This document shows positions 27,650-36,615 of a DNA stretch of 64,000 bases, piece after piece. The translations under genes were made by a program, and so were the position numbers. Numbering within the stretch: the stretch's first letter is position 1; every line of letters begins with the position of its first letter. This DNA comes from Pigmentiphaga sp. NML030171 (GTDB taxonomy: Bacteria > Pseudomonadota > Gammaproteobacteria > Burkholderiales > Burkholderiaceae_B): the NCBI RefSeq assembly GCF_002188635.1, contig NZ_NINX01000032.1, positions 124,001 to 188,000 of the forward strand. The letters run 5' to 3'. The notes beneath the pieces are model-generated. The model was not told where the DNA came from and searched no databases. It saw only the letters and a program-made list of their open reading frames with translations.

Positions 27650-28366
27650 ATGCTCCCGTCTCCCAGCCTCCAGGTCCGCGCCGATCCTGTCCAGGCGCTG
27701 CGCGCGGAATTGCTAGACGGCCTGCGTACGGGAAAATGGGCGCCCGGCAGCCGCCTGCCGACCGAGCGCAGCCTGTGCGCGGACTTCGGCGTCAGCCGGT
27801 CCGCCTTGCGCCGGGTGCTGCAAGAGCTGCGGGACCAGGGCCTGATCGTGCAGAAGGTGGGAAGCGGAACCTATGTCTCGGACACGCCGTCCGGCGCCGC
27901 ACCGGGCATCGTGGCGGCTGCGGGCAAGCTGCTGGCGATTCCGTCGGCCAGCCCGGCCGAGATCATGGAAGCACGGCTGTTGCTGGAACCCATGATCGTC
28001 GAGCTCATCGTCAGCAATGCCACCCTGGCCGACTTCGAACGGCTCGAGTCCTGCTGCGCGCGGTCCGAGGCCGCCGACACGCTGGAGGAGTTCGAGCATT
28101 GGGACAACGCGCTGCACGAGCAGCTGGCACTGGCCACCCACAACGCGCTGTTCGTCGGCATGTTCAGGCTGCTGGCGGAGGTGCGGAACAGCGGGGAATG
28201 GGGCTTCCTGAAAAAGAAGATCGTGACGCCCGAACGGCGCAGGGAATACGAGGCGGAACACCGCCGCATCGTGCAAGCCTTGAAGCATCGCGATGCGGAC
28301 ACCGCGCGGCGGGAAATCTTCGAACACATCGTGCACGCGCGGACCAATCTGCTGGGCCGGATCTGA
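27650..28366 (+). CDS. GntR family regulator, FadR-type
   Basis: A 238-residue regulator with a winged helix (about 10-75; SRLPTERSLCADFGVSRSAL and QKVGSGTYV) and an all-helical FCD effector domain (about 95-230) with the metal-ligand-like pattern seen in FadR/FCD proteins (His in DNALHEQLALATHNALF, EHRRIVQALKHRD). It is divergent from the Bug-OCD-DHDPS-ALDH operon and is its likely repressor or activator, acting through the paired AACCAAT repeats. The effector is probably the operon's substrate. Confidence 0.93.
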   Translation: MLPSPSLQVRADPVQALRAELLDGLRTGKWAPGSRLPTERSLCADFGVSRSALRRVLQELRDQGLIVQKVGSGTYVSDTPSGAAPGIVAAAGKLLAIPSASPAEIMEARLLLEPMIVELIVSNATLADFERLESCCARSEAADTLEEFEHWDNALHEQLALATHNALFVGMFRLLAEVRNSGEWGFLKKKIVTPERRREYEAEHRRIVQALKHRDADTARREIFEHIVHARTNLLGRI

Positions 28367-28405
28367 CTTCCCCGGCCCGGGCGGCAAGCCAGGACCGGGG
28401 GGCGT

Positions 28406-29044
28406 TCAGGCACGCGCCGGGCGCCGTACCGACCTGAGCGTCCCGCTCGTGCCGCCGCCGCAGAAGAAGCGGTCGGCGCCATCGGACTCCAGGCCCGACA
28501 CGCCAGTGCCCGGCGGCATCTCCAGCTTCGCCAGGACTTCACCGCTGCGCGCATCGATGCGCCTCAGGTCGCTGGCGTCGCCTTCCCAGGTGCCGTGCCA
28601 AAGCTCGCCGTCGACCCAGGTCACACCGGTGACGAAGCGCTCGGACGTGATGGAGCGGAGGATCTTCCCGGTCTCGGGATCGATCTGGTGGATCTTGCGC
28701 GCGCGGTAGTGGCCCACCCACAAGGATCCTTCCGCTCATGCCAGCCCCGAGTCCTCGCCGCCGGCCGGCGACGGGATGGTGGCCAGCACCCGCCCCGTTT
28801 CCGGGTCGATCCTGCGGATGTGGCCGTCGGCGATCTGGTAGAGGTGCCGGCCGTCGAACGCGGTGCCGGCATTCGCCGGGATCTCGATGGAGCGCTGGAC
28901 CTCGCCGCTGGCCGGGTCCATGGCGCTGAGCCGGTCGCCGGTGGCGAACCAGACGTTCTTGCCGTCGTAGGTCACGCCGTGCACGCCTTCGGCACCGGGA
29001 AAAGGGCCGTACTCGCGGAGAATGTGGGCTGTCGATGTCTTCAT
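28406..29044 (-). pseudogene. Beta-propeller (glutamine cyclotransferase/SMP-30-like) gene interrupted by an in-frame TGA
   Basis: The frame starts at 29044 (MKTSTAHILREYGPFPGAEG) and would give 212 residues, but codon 103 (28736-28738) is TGA. Sequence continues in the same frame without a shift: EDSGLA-stop-AEGSLWVGHYRAR, with strand repeats such as HIRRIDPETGRVLATI before and KIHQIDPETGKILRSI after. The local repeat pattern leads one to expect Trp (TGG) at this position, so one base change explains the break. Each half is a run of 4-stranded propeller blades. It may be a true nonsense mutation or a sequencing error. No signal peptide is visible. Confidence 0.8.
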
Positions 29045-29094
29045 GGCTTTTGCTCGCTGGTAGGGTCAAGGAACGGGATGTCCATGGAGGCATC

Positions 29095-30315
29095 CTAGCC
29101 CTCCGGCAACGCGGCCGGGAGTAACAAGGTTGTCGCGAACCCGGGCACCGGCGGCATCAGCCAGCGGCGAGCCCGCCCCCGGCCGGTGGCCTGCACCCTG
29201 CCCGCTCCGGCCAGTTCGTCCAGGGCCCGCTGCACGGTACGCTGGCTGGCGCCCAGCGCCAGCGACAGCGCCGAACTCGACCACGATTCGCCGTCCGCCA
29301 GCAGGGCCAGCACCGCCGCGTGGGGCCCCTCCACGGGCCGGGCCAGCACGGCGACATCGCGCGCCCGGCGTGGCGCCAGCGCGAAGCCGCGCCGCGTCGC
29401 ACCGACGTCCGCCAGTCCCGCCAGCGCCTTGCGCAGGCGGCCTATCTCCACACGCAGTCGCGCACGATGCGTCTCGTCGGGATGCCGCGTGCGGAAGGCG
29501 CGCTCGATCAGCGTCTCGCGGGCCACGTCGGCGGGCCACGCGTCGCCCAGCATGCGCGCGAGCGTGAACAAGACCGGGCGCCGCGCCAGCGGCACCACCA
29601 GCCTCCCCTCGCGCACCGCATGGCGGCAGGCATCGACCACGAGCGCATCCGAGGCCAACATCGCTTCCACCTCCGCCAGCGCGACCAGGCGCTCCTGCCC
29701 TTGCCATCTCAGCCGGGCCGCGGGCATGTCCAGGACGGCGGCGGCCTGCCTGACTTCGGCTTGCAGGGCGGGAATACCGGCGCGGTTCGCGGCCTGTTCC
29801 GCCCGTGCCAGCGCCGCCCGGGCGTCGGCGGTGCGCAGGCGCCGCATTGCAATCCCCGCCGCCAGCAGTTCATGGATGGCCGCCGCGGCAACCGTCAGCG
29901 GACCGGCATCGACCCCGGCCAGCAGCCGTTCAGCCTCCGCCAGGCGGCCGATCAACAGGCAACGCCGGATTTCCAGGTGGCGCACGTGCGCGACATTGGT
30001 CAGATCGCCATGCGCCTCGAGCGTGGCGCGCGCGGCCGCCAGCGCCTTGTCCGGCCAGGCCAGCTCACGCGACGCAAGCGCGATCTCGGCCTCGGCCACG
30101 ACGCAGCGCGCGCGGGCCAGGGCCTGCCCGGGTCCGAACGCGCCAGCCGCCCGCCGCACCAGCATCCTGGCGCGGACGAATTCGCCAAGCTGGGCCATCG
30201 CGATGCCGCGCAGCGCCAGTGCCGGCGGATCGTCGCGCAGCGCCACGCGGTTCAAGGCCCCGAAGGGATCACCGGCGGCCAGCGCCCGGGCGGCCTCGGC
30301 TATCAGCGCATCCAT
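29095..30315 (-). CDS. Helix-turn-helix domain protein with alpha-helical repeat N-terminus
   Basis: A 406-residue protein that I cannot assign to a named regulator. Residues about 1-215 are Ala/Leu/Arg-rich helices resembling TPR-like repeats. The middle (about 225-320) resembles an OmpR-type winged helix (TLIERAFRTRHPDETHRARL, RLRVEIGRLRKALAG). The C-terminus contains a second winged helix (SSSALSLALGASQRTVQRAL, about 345-364). The double DNA-binding architecture points to a transcription factor. It is divergent from the DUF899 gene, a plausible target. Confidence 0.7.
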   Translation of the reverse strand: MDALIAEAARALAAGDPFGALNRVALRDDPPALALRGIAMAQLGEFVRARMLVRRAAGAFGPGQALARARCVVAEAEIALASRELAWPDKALAAARATLEAHGDLTNVAHVRHLEIRRCLLIGRLAEAERLLAGVDAGPLTVAAAAIHELLAAGIAMRRLRTADARAALARAEQAANRAGIPALQAEVRQAAAVLDMPAARLRWQGQERLVALAEVEAMLASDALVVDACRHAVREGRLVVPLARRPVLFTLARMLGDAWPADVARETLIERAFRTRHPDETHRARLRVEIGRLRKALAGLADVGATRRGFALAPRRARDVAVLARPVEGPHAAVLALLADGESWSSSALSLALGASQRTVQRALDELAGAGRVQATGRGRARRWLMPPVPGFATTLLLPAALPEG

Positions 30316-30435
30316 CCGAATCCCGCCACATTTGTCACTCCCGCCGTCCGGCGGCCCGATCCTAATCTAGCACACGCCTCCCGCATGCCGATCGCGCCGA
30401 TCGGGTCCGACCCGCGGGAAATCCAAGGAGAAACG

Positions 30436-31212
30436 ATGATGCGACATACGACAGGCACACGGGAAGAATGGCTGGCCGCGCGGCTCGATCTGCTGGAGGC
30501 CGAGAAGGCCTTGACGCGCCAATCGGACGCACTGGCCCGGCAGCGGCAGGCGCTGCCCTGGGTGGCGATCGGCAAGAACTACCGCTTCGACACGGAGCAA
30601 GGCAGCGCATCGCTGGCCGACCTCTTCCAGGGACGATCGCAACTGCTCGTCTATCACTTCATGTTCGGTCCCGACTATCAGGCGGGATGCCCGTCCTGCT
30701 CGTCGATCGCCGACAGCTTCGACGGCTTCGCCGTCCACCTGGCCAACCACGACGTCACGCTGATGGCGGTCTCGCGCGCGCCGCTGGCCAGGCTGCTGGC
30801 GTACAGGCAGCGCATGGGCTGGCGCTTTCCCTGGGCCTCGTCCCAGGACGCCGACTTCAACTTCGACTTCAGCGTCTCGCACACCGAGGCCCAACAGTTC
30901 GAACAAGGCATCGCCTACAACTACCGGCGCGAACCCGCCTGCGGCTGCCACCCGGCCCCGGCTGACACCGGCCAGCGCGTCGATGGCCGCCTGGCCGCGA
31001 TGTGCGGCACCGACACGAACACCTACCTGCGCGAACGCCCAGGCATGAGCGCCTTCGCGATCCAGGACGGCACCGTCTACCACACCTATTCCACCTACGC
31101 GCGCGGGCTGGACGGACTCTGGGGCATGTACCAGTGGCTGGACCGCGCGCCGCTGGGGCGCAACGAGCAGGGAGTCTGGTGGCGCCGGCGCGATGAATAC
31201 GGCAGGCGCTGA
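30436..31212 (+). CDS. DUF899 family thioredoxin-like protein
   Basis: A 258-residue protein of the DUF899 family, thioredoxin-fold proteins of unknown activity. Visible hallmarks are EEWLAARLDLLEAEKALTRQ, PWVAIGKNYRF, YHFMFGPDYQAGCPSCS with a CxxC (about 90-93), WASSQDADFNFDFSVSHT and VYHTYSTYARGLD. The CxxC suggests thiol-disulfide or peroxide chemistry by analogy. The ATG at 30436 follows AAGGAG by 5 bp; another ATG is adjacent. It is divergent from the HTH protein. Confidence 0.9.
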   Translation: MMRHTTGTREEWLAARLDLLEAEKALTRQSDALARQRQALPWVAIGKNYRFDTEQGSASLADLFQGRSQLLVYHFMFGPDYQAGCPSCSSIADSFDGFAVHLANHDVTLMAVSRAPLARLLAYRQRMGWRFPWASSQDADFNFDFSVSHTEAQQFEQGIAYNYRREPACGCHPAPADTGQRVDGRLAAMCGTDTNTYLRERPGMSAFAIQDGTVYHTYSTYARGLDGLWGMYQWLDRAPLGRNEQGVWWRRRDEYGRR

Positions 31213-31213
31213 G

Positions 31214-31321
31214 ATGCGGGCGGCGTGGCGGCATGCCGGCAGGCGCTTCGTGGGCGGCACGGCGCTGGTCCTGGCCGCGACCGGCGCGTTCATGCTGGCA
31301 CGAGCGGTGCATCTGGCCTGA
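31214..31321 (+). CDS. Possible small membrane protein
   Basis: A 35-residue ORF one base after the DUF899 stop, starting MRAAWRHAGRRFVGGTALVL: a basic N-terminus and one hydrophobic helix (GTALVLAATGAFMLARAVHL). It could be a translationally coupled single-span protein. There is no homologue I recognise and no strong ribosome site, so chance in GC-rich DNA is possible. Confidence 0.3.
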   Translation: MRAAWRHAGRRFVGGTALVLAATGAFMLARAVHLA

Positions 31322-31396
31322 AGCGCCAGATGGAAAATAGCCCCCGCGCTTGCCGCTGTGCGGCGGCGCTGTCCCCCAGGGGACGTTCTCATCTTG

Positions 31397-31423
31397 GAAA
31401 AAAGGCGCTCCGGAGAGCGCCTT
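31397..31423 (-). terminator. Rho-independent terminator of the Bug gene
   Basis: On the minus strand a 9-bp perfect stem AAGGCGCTC / GAGCGCCTT with a 4-base loop is followed by TTTTTT. It lies 24 bp after the stop of the Bug gene at 31447. Confidence 0.85.
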
Positions 31424-31446
31424 GGCTTGAAGAGGACGGGCCCCGT

Positions 31447-32448
31447 TCAATCGAGCGTCAGGTTCAAGCGCTTGATCACCGCGCCCAGCGTCTGCTGTTC
31501 CTTCTTGATCAGCGCGGTCAGTTCGGCCGGGGTGGACGGCGCGGCGGTGAAGTACTGGGCGGTCAGCTGCTTCTGCACTTCCTCGCTCTTGATGATCTGC
31601 ACCAGCTCCTTGTTCAGCCGGTCGATGATGGGCTGCGGCGTACCCGCGGGCATCAGGATGGCCTGCCAGGAGATGACCTCGAAATCGGGCACGCCCTGCT
31701 CCCCCATGGTCGGCAGGTCGGGCAGCGCCGGGCTGCGCTTGGTGCTGGTCACGGCCAGGGCCTTGAGCTTGCCGTCGCGCACCTGCGGCATGGCGATGGC
31801 GGGCACCATGAAGCCGGCCTGCACCTGGCCACCCAGCATGGCGGTCACGACCTGCGGGAAGCCGGCGTACGGCACGTGCAGGATGTCCAGGTTTTCCTTG
31901 CCCTTGAGCAATTCCATCGCCAGGTGGGCGGAGCTGCCCGCGCCGACGGTGCCGTAGTTAAGCTTGCCGGGCTCCTTCTTCACCAGCGAGGTGAAGGCGC
32001 CGACCGAGTCGACGTTCAGCGAAGGCGGCACGACCAGCACGTTGGGGCTGGTGGCGACCAGCGTGACGGGCGCGAGGTCCTTCAGCGGGTCGTAGTTGAG
32101 TTTGGTGTAGAGCGCGGGGGCGGTGGCCAGCGGTCCGTTGATGGTGAACAGCATGGTGTAGCCGTCCGGCGCGGCATGGGCCACCGTGCCGGTACCGATG
32201 TTGCCGCCGGCGCCGGGCTTGTTGTCGATCACGATCGCCTGCCCGAGCTGCTTGGCCAGCGGCTGCGAGATCACGCGCGCGATGATGTCGGGCGACGAGC
32301 CGGCGGGGAACGGCACGACCAGCTTGATGGGCCGGCTGGGCCAGTCGTGCTGGGCGAAGGCGGGGGTGGCGGCCATGAGGCCGGCGGCCACGGCCGCGCC
32401 GAGCAGGCGGCGGCGCAGGGCCGGCGCGGAGGAGGCGGAAGAATGCAT
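31447..32448 (-). CDS. Tripartite tricarboxylate transporter substrate-binding protein (Bug family)
   Basis: Periplasmic binding protein of 333 residues. The long twin-Arg-like or Sec signal (RRRLLGAAVAAGLMAATPAFAQ) is followed by the family motif IKLVVPFPAGSSPDIIARVI, and the central LNYGTVGAGSSAHLAMELLK is typical. The start at 32448 (MHSSASSAP) has GGAGAT upstream; a more distant ATG is less likely. It follows a LOG gene on the same strand by 44 bp and is closed by a hairpin terminator. No permease or enzyme genes accompany it, so the ligand is unknown. Confidence 0.92.
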   Translation of the reverse strand: MHSSASSAPALRRRLLGAAVAAGLMAATPAFAQHDWPSRPIKLVVPFPAGSSPDIIARVISQPLAKQLGQAIVIDNKPGAGGNIGTGTVAHAAPDGYTMLFTINGPLATAPALYTKLNYDPLKDLAPVTLVATSPNVLVVPPSLNVDSVGAFTSLVKKEPGKLNYGTVGAGSSAHLAMELLKGKENLDILHVPYAGFPQVVTAMLGGQVQAGFMVPAIAMPQVRDGKLKALAVTSTKRSPALPDLPTMGEQGVPDFEVISWQAILMPAGTPQPIIDRLNKELVQIIKSEEVQKQLTAQYFTAAPSTPAELTALIKKEQQTLGAVIKRLNLTLD

Positions 32449-32492
32449 GGATATCTCCGTTATTGGATGTTGGACTGGCGGGCGGGACTGCT

Positions 32493-33077
32493 TCACACCG
32501 CGTCGCTGTTCTTGACCCATCGGTCCACATGTACCGGCTGCGCGCTGGCCAGGCGGTCCAGCAGGCGGTCGATATCGGTGTCGACGATCAGCGCCTCGAG
32601 ATGCACGGCGCGCACGAACCCCTGTTCATGGGCATGGCGCGCGAAGGCAAGCAAGGCATCGTAATAGCCGTTGGCGTTGAGCAACCCCACCGGCTTGGAG
32701 TGGTAGCCGATCTGTTGCCAGGTCAGCACCTCGAAAAGTTCGTCCAGCGTGCCAAAACCGCCGGGCAGCGCGACGAAGGCATCCGAGAGCTCGACCATGC
32801 GGGCCTTGCGGGCGTGCATGGTGGGCACGACGTACATGTCGGTCAGGCCCTTGTGCCCGACTTCCTTTTCCCACAGCCGCTCGGGGATGACCCCGGTCAC
32901 CTGCCCGCCCGCCTCGAGCGCGGCATTGGCCACGTGCCCCATCAACCCGACACTGCCGCCGCCGTACACCAGCCGCATCTCCCGCGCCGCCACCGCGCGC
33001 CCGAAGTCGCGCGCCACCTCGGCGAAGAAGGCATCGTTCCCGGCACTGGCCCCGCAATACACACAAACCGCATCCAT
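32493..33077 (-). CDS. LOG family protein (TIGR00730, Rossmann fold)
   Basis: A 194-residue member of the LOG/YgdH family, whose best-known activity is release of the free base from cytokinin or nucleoside 5'-monophosphates (phosphoribohydrolase). The signature PGGFGTLDELFEVLTWQQIG and the N-terminal VCVYCGASAG nucleotide-binding start are intact, with GGGSVGLMG between them. The true substrate in bacteria is often AMP-like. It precedes a Bug gene and follows gpsA on the same strand. Confidence 0.92.
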   Translation of the reverse strand: MDAVCVYCGASAGNDAFFAEVARDFGRAVAAREMRLVYGGGSVGLMGHVANAALEAGGQVTGVIPERLWEKEVGHKGLTDMYVVPTMHARKARMVELSDAFVALPGGFGTLDELFEVLTWQQIGYHSKPVGLLNANGYYDALLAFARHAHEQGFVRAVHLEALIVDTDIDRLLDRLASAQPVHVDRWVKNSDAV

Positions 33078-33088
33078 CTGAAATTCCC

Positions 33089-34246
33089 TTAAGAACCCCT
33101 ACCGCCCCCGGCCCCAGGCACCTCCGACCCAGGATGCCGCGGATCCGGCTCCGCCGGTCCGCCAGCATCGCCCCCCTGGGGGAGCGCGCGCAAGCGCGTA
33201 GGGGGGGCTTCCACCTTCGGATCACGAGCCAGCAGGCGAGACACCGCCTGCGCCGGCGGCACGCGGTCGAACAGCACCGAGCAGACGGCCTCGGTAATCG
33301 GCATCTCGATCCCGCAGCGGCGAGCCAGGTCGCGCACGGCCGGCGCGCAGCGCACGCCCTCGGCCACCTGGGTCATGTCGCCCAGGATCTCGTCCAGCGA
33401 CCGGCCGCGGCCGATTTCCAGGCCAACGTGGCGGTTGCGGGACAGGTCCCCGGTGGCGGTCAGGATCAGGTCGCCCAGTCCGGTCAGGCCGGAGAAGGTG
33501 TCGGCCTGCGCGCCCAGGGCCACGCCCAGGCGCGTCATCTCGGCCAGGCCTCGGGTGATGAGGGCGGCACGGGCGTTGGCGCCCATGCCCAGGCCGTCGC
33601 CGATGCCGCAGGCGATGGCCATGATGTTCTTGACGGCGCCCCCGACCTCGACGCCGACGATGTCCTCGCTGCCGTAGACGCGGATCGCGCCGCCGTGCAG
33701 CGCATCGGTCACGCGGTCGCGCAGTTCCGCGCTGGCGCTGGCGATGGTCAGCGCCACCGGCAGCCCGCGGGCCACCTCGCGGGCGAAGGACGGGCCGGAC
33801 AGCACGCCGGTGGAAATACCGGCCGCGCCGGCGAACGCCGCCTCAGCGATGGCGTGCGGCAGCCGGCCGGTGCCCGCGTCCAGGCCCTTGCAGGTCCAGG
33901 CCACGGCGAGGTCGCTGATGCCGTGGCGGGCCACGCCTGCCGCCACGTCGCGGCAGGCCTGCTCCATGCCGGCCACCGGCACGCCCAGGATCAGCAGCGG
34001 GCGCGGGGCACCGCGCAGGTGGCCGAACAGGTCGTCCAGTTCGCTCGTGCAGCGCAGATCCGGCGGCAGCGCGACCCCGGGCAGGTAATCGGCGTTCTCG
34101 TGGGTATCGGCGATGCGGCGCGCCAGTTCGGGACGGCGCGCCCACAGCATGGTGGCATGGCCGCGGGCGCAGGCGGCGGCAAGCGCCGTGCCCCAGCTGC
34201 CCGCCCCCAGGACGGCGACGCGCAGGCCCGGCGCCATGTCCGCCAT
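33089..34246 (-). CDS. gpsA: Glycerol-3-phosphate dehydrogenase [NAD(P)+], with repeat-encoded C-terminal tail
   Basis: Reduces dihydroxyacetone phosphate to sn-glycerol 3-phosphate for phospholipid synthesis in the cytoplasm. The NAD motif is [14 protein letters not shown], the catalytic-lysine region [19 protein letters not shown], and [13 protein letters not shown] is typical. The protein is 385 residues, where family members are about 330-340. The excess after about residue 346 ([20 protein letters not shown] onward) is low-complexity and encoded by the dispersed GC-rich repeat at 33139-33208 read on the minus strand. The start [10 protein letters not shown] lies 14 bp after secB. Confidence 0.95.
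   Translation of the reverse strand: MADMAPGLRVAVLGAGSWGTALAAACARGHATMLWARRPELARRIADTHENADYLPGVALPPDLRCTSELDDLFGHLRGAPRPLLILGVPVAGMEQACRDVAAGVARHGISDLAVAWTCKGLDAGTGRLPHAIAEAAFAGAAGISTGVLSGPSFAREVARGLPVALTIASASAELRDRVTDALHGGAIRVYGSEDIVGVEVGGAVKNIMAIACGIGDGLGMGANARAALITRGLAEMTRLGVALGAQADTFSGLTGLGDLILTATGDLSRNRHVGLEIGRGRSLDEILGDMTQVAEGVRCAPAVRDLARRCGIEMPITEAVCSVLFDRVPPAQAVSRLLARDPKVEAPPTRLRALPQGGDAGGPAEPDPRHPGSEVPGAGGGRGS
33139..33208 (+). repeat. Dispersed GC-rich palindromic repeat, copy 2 (within gpsA)
   Basis: Same element as copy 1: GCGGATCCGGCTCCGCCGG, CCCCCCTGGGGG core, GCGCGTAGGGGGGG end. Here it falls inside the gpsA frame and supplies codons about 347-369, extending the protein beyond the usual end of the family. 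Confidence 0.85.
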
Positions 34247-34260
34247 GATGCCGCGGCCGC

Positions 34261-34767
34261 TCAGTGCTTGGTGCCCGGCGGCAGGATCAGGCCGGCATCG
34301 TTGCCGGCCTGGGCGACTTGCTGCTCGGCGGCGGCCTGGGCCACGCGCTGCTCGTAGATGGCCTGGAAGTTCACCTCGGCCAGGTGCAGCGGCGCCATCG
34401 ACGCGCGGGTGATGGCGTCGGCGATGTTGCTGCGCAGGTAGGGGTAGATGATGCCGGGGCAGGCGATGCCCAGGATGGGGTCGAGCTGCTCCAGCGGAAT
34501 GTTGGCCAGTTCGAAGATGCCGGCCTGCTTGCCTTCGACCAGGTACAGGACCTTGTCGCCGACCTTGGTGGTCACGGTGGCGGTCACGGTCACTTCGAAG
34601 ACGGTCTCGGCCAGCGCCTGGGCGCCGACGTCGATGGCGACCTCGACTCCGGGCTGCTCGGTTTCCAGGAAGATCTGGGGCGCGTTGGGCAACTCCAGCG
34701 ACAGGTCTTTCAGGTAGACGCGCTGGATGTTGAACACGGGGGCTTGCTGCTCTTGATTGTCGGACAT
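34261..34767 (-). CDS. secB: Protein-export chaperone SecB
   Basis: Tetrameric cytosolic chaperone that keeps presecretory proteins unfolded and delivers them to SecA. The protein has 168 residues. Family sequence is clear: [20 protein letters not shown], the conserved PGVEV strand and [20 protein letters not shown]. The start [10 protein letters not shown] at 34767 was preferred to an upstream ATG that would add 29 non-family residues. It lies in the order grxC-secB-gpsA, as in many betaproteobacteria. Confidence 0.96.
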   Translation of the reverse strand: MSDNQEQQAPVFNIQRVYLKDLSLELPNAPQIFLETEQPGVEVAIDVGAQALAETVFEVTVTATVTTKVGDKVLYLVEGKQAGIFELANIPLEQLDPILGIACPGIIYPYLRSNIADAITRASMAPLHLAEVNFQAIYEQRVAQAAAEQQVAQAGNDAGLILPPGTKH

Positions 34768-34883
34768 GGGGAGAAAGTCTGGAAACGGAAAGCCTGCTGG
34801 CTGAACCCGGCCCCCGGTACGCGCGGAGCCGAAACGTATGCACCAAAAGAACACGCCGGGGACGCGCCCCGGCTACAACGAAA

Positions 34884-35159
34884 TCACTGGTCCTGCGTCG
34901 CCTGGCCGGCAAGCAGGGGTTGCAGCCCGCCCGCGCGGTCGAGCGCGGCGAGTTCGTCGAAACCGCCCACGTGCGTATCGCCGATGTAGATCTGCGGCAC
35001 GGTGCGCCGGCCGGTGCGCTCGATCATCTCGGCCCGGCGCTCGGGCTCGGCATCGATGCGCACCTTCTCGATCTCCTGCACGCCGCGCTGCTTGAGCAGC
35101 ATCTCGGCGCGCATGCAAAAGGGGCAATACCCCGTCGAATACATCAGGACTTTCTGCAT
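34884..35159 (-). CDS. grxC: Glutaredoxin 3
   Basis: A 91-residue dithiol glutaredoxin with active site Y-C12-P-F-C15, the cis-proline segment [16 protein letters not shown] and [15 protein letters not shown]. It uses glutathione to reduce disulfides and mixed disulfides in the cytoplasm. The start MQKVLMYST is 5 bp from the rhodanese stop, so the two are cotranscribed. Confidence 0.95.
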   Translation of the reverse strand: MQKVLMYSTGYCPFCMRAEMLLKQRGVQEIEKVRIDAEPERRAEMIERTGRRTVPQIYIGDTHVGGFDELAALDRAGGLQPLLAGQATQDQ

Positions 35160-35163
35160 GGCG

Positions 35164-35568
35164 CTATCCCTTCGCAATGGGCATGCCCGCCTGCACCCAG
35201 CCGGACAGTCCTCCCGACAGGCTGCTGACCTCGGCAAAACCCTGGGCCTTGAACTGGGCCACCGCCTTGGCCGCGTCGCGGCCGTTGCCGCCCACCAGGA
35301 TGAGCGGCTTGTTCTTGGGCAGGCCGGCCGCCTTCTGTGCCAGGTCGGCCAGCGGCACGCTGCGCGACTGGGCGATGTGCCCGGCCGCGAAATCGGCCGC
35401 CGGGCGCACGTCGACGAACACCGCCTGGCGCTGGTTGACCGCGGCCGTGGCTTCGGCCGCGCTCATGGCCCCCCCGGCCTGGCCGCCCCGCAGCGATTGC
35501 CACAGCAGCATGCCGCCCGACACGAGGGCCAATGCGATCAGGAGAATGTTGTCGAGGATGAATTTCAC
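35164..35568 (-). CDS. Rhodanese-like domain protein, membrane-anchored, no active-site cysteine
   Basis: A 134-residue protein with an N-terminal transmembrane helix (FILDNILLIALALVSGGMLL) and a rhodanese fold (VDVRPAADFAAGHIAQSRSV, GGLSGWVQAGMP). The loop where rhodaneses carry the catalytic Cys reads LVGGNGRDA, so sulfurtransferase activity is not expected. Translation probably starts at GTG 35566-35568; an ATG 33 bp upstream is in frame. It is the first gene of the rhodanese-grxC-secB-gpsA group, divergent from gpmA. Confidence 0.88.
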   Translation of the reverse strand: MKFILDNILLIALALVSGGMLLWQSLRGGQAGGAMSAAEATAAVNQRQAVFVDVRPAADFAAGHIAQSRSVPLADLAQKAAGLPKNKPLILVGGNGRDAAKAVAQFKAQGFAEVSSLSGGLSGWVQAGMPIAKG

Positions 35569-35862
35569 GAGCGGACCCTGGAAACCTGGTGGGAGGAACA
35601 CACGCCCCGCCGGCCGGACAGCCTGGCGTTACGCGCGCTTACGAATTCGCAAAACGGCGGGAAAACCACAAGATCCGCCGGATTTTTGCCGTTGCGGCGG
35701 CCCGATTCCGGCCCCGCGGCAAAGACAATGCCGCAGGATTATAAAATGTCGGGATAGGCAGCCGCTTTTTCAACGGGCTGCTGCCGTCAGTCCCCGCCGT
35801 TTTCGGGCGGGCAGCCGAATTGTATTCAACCTTTACGCGCAGCGCCCCTGCGCTCCCGGGAC

Positions 35863-36615
35863 ATGGTCAAACTCGTACTGATGCGTCATGGCGAAAGCCA
35901 ATGGAACCTTGAAAACCGCTTCACCGGCTGGACCGACGTCGACCTGACGGACAAGGGCCGCGAAGAAGCCCGCAAGGCGGGCGAACTGCTCAAGCAGGAA
36001 GGGTACGACTTCGACCTCGCCTACACCTCGGTCCTGCGCCGCGCGATCCGCACCCTGTGGATCGCCCTGGACGCCATGGACCACATGTACCTGCCGATCG
36101 AGCACAGCTGGCGCCTGAACGAGCGCCACTACGGCGCCCTGCAAGGCCTGAACAAGGCGGAGACCGCCGCCCAGTACGGCGAGGAACAGGTGCTGGTCTG
36201 GCGCCGCGCCTACGCCATCGCCCCGAACCCCCTGTCCGCGGACGACAAGCGCCACCCGCGCTTCGATCCGCGCTACGCCGGCCTGCCGGCCGACGAACTG
36301 CCCGCCACCGAATGCCTGAAGGACACCGTGGCCCGGGTCGTTCCCTACTGGAACGAGACCATCGCCCCGTCGCTGAAGGCCGGCAAGCGGGTGCTGATCG
36401 CCGCCCACGGCAACAGCCTGCGCGCGCTCATCAAGCACCTGGACGGCATCTCGGACGACGACATCGTCGGCCTGAACATCCCCACGGCCCAGCCGCTGGT
36501 GTACGAGCTGGACGACGACCTCAAGCCGATCCGCCACTACTACCTGGGCAACGCGGACGAAATCGCCGCCGCCATGGCCGCCGTGGCCGCGCAAGGAAAG
36601 GCCAAGGCCAAGTGA
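35863..36615 (+). CDS. gpmA: 2,3-bisphosphoglycerate-dependent phosphoglycerate mutase
   Basis: Interconverts 3- and 2-phosphoglycerate in glycolysis. The protein has 250 residues, with the phosphohistidine motif [12 protein letters not shown] (H9), [24 protein letters not shown] and the second catalytic His in [12 protein letters not shown]. All are intact. The stop overlaps the GTG start of the EnvC-like gene, so the two are coupled. The 294-bp upstream gap, shared with the divergent rhodanese gene, includes an AT-rich ATTATAAAAT at 35738-35747 that may be a -10 region. Confidence 0.96.
   Translation: MVKLVLMRHGESQWNLENRFTGWTDVDLTDKGREEARKAGELLKQEGYDFDLAYTSVLRRAIRTLWIALDAMDHMYLPIEHSWRLNERHYGALQGLNKAETAAQYGEEQVLVWRRAYAIAPNPLSADDKRHPRFDPRYAGLPADELPATECLKDTVARVVPYWNETIAPSLKAGKRVLIAAHGNSLRALIKHLDGISDDDIVGLNIPTAQPLVYELDDDLKPIRHYYLGNADEIAAAMAAVAAQGKAKAK

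Noticed and set aside
28406..29044. Selenoprotein reading of the in-frame TGA in the beta-propeller gene
   Set aside because: The position appears to call for Trp rather than a catalytic Cys, and no SECIS-like hairpin was seen just downstream. A nonsense change is simpler.
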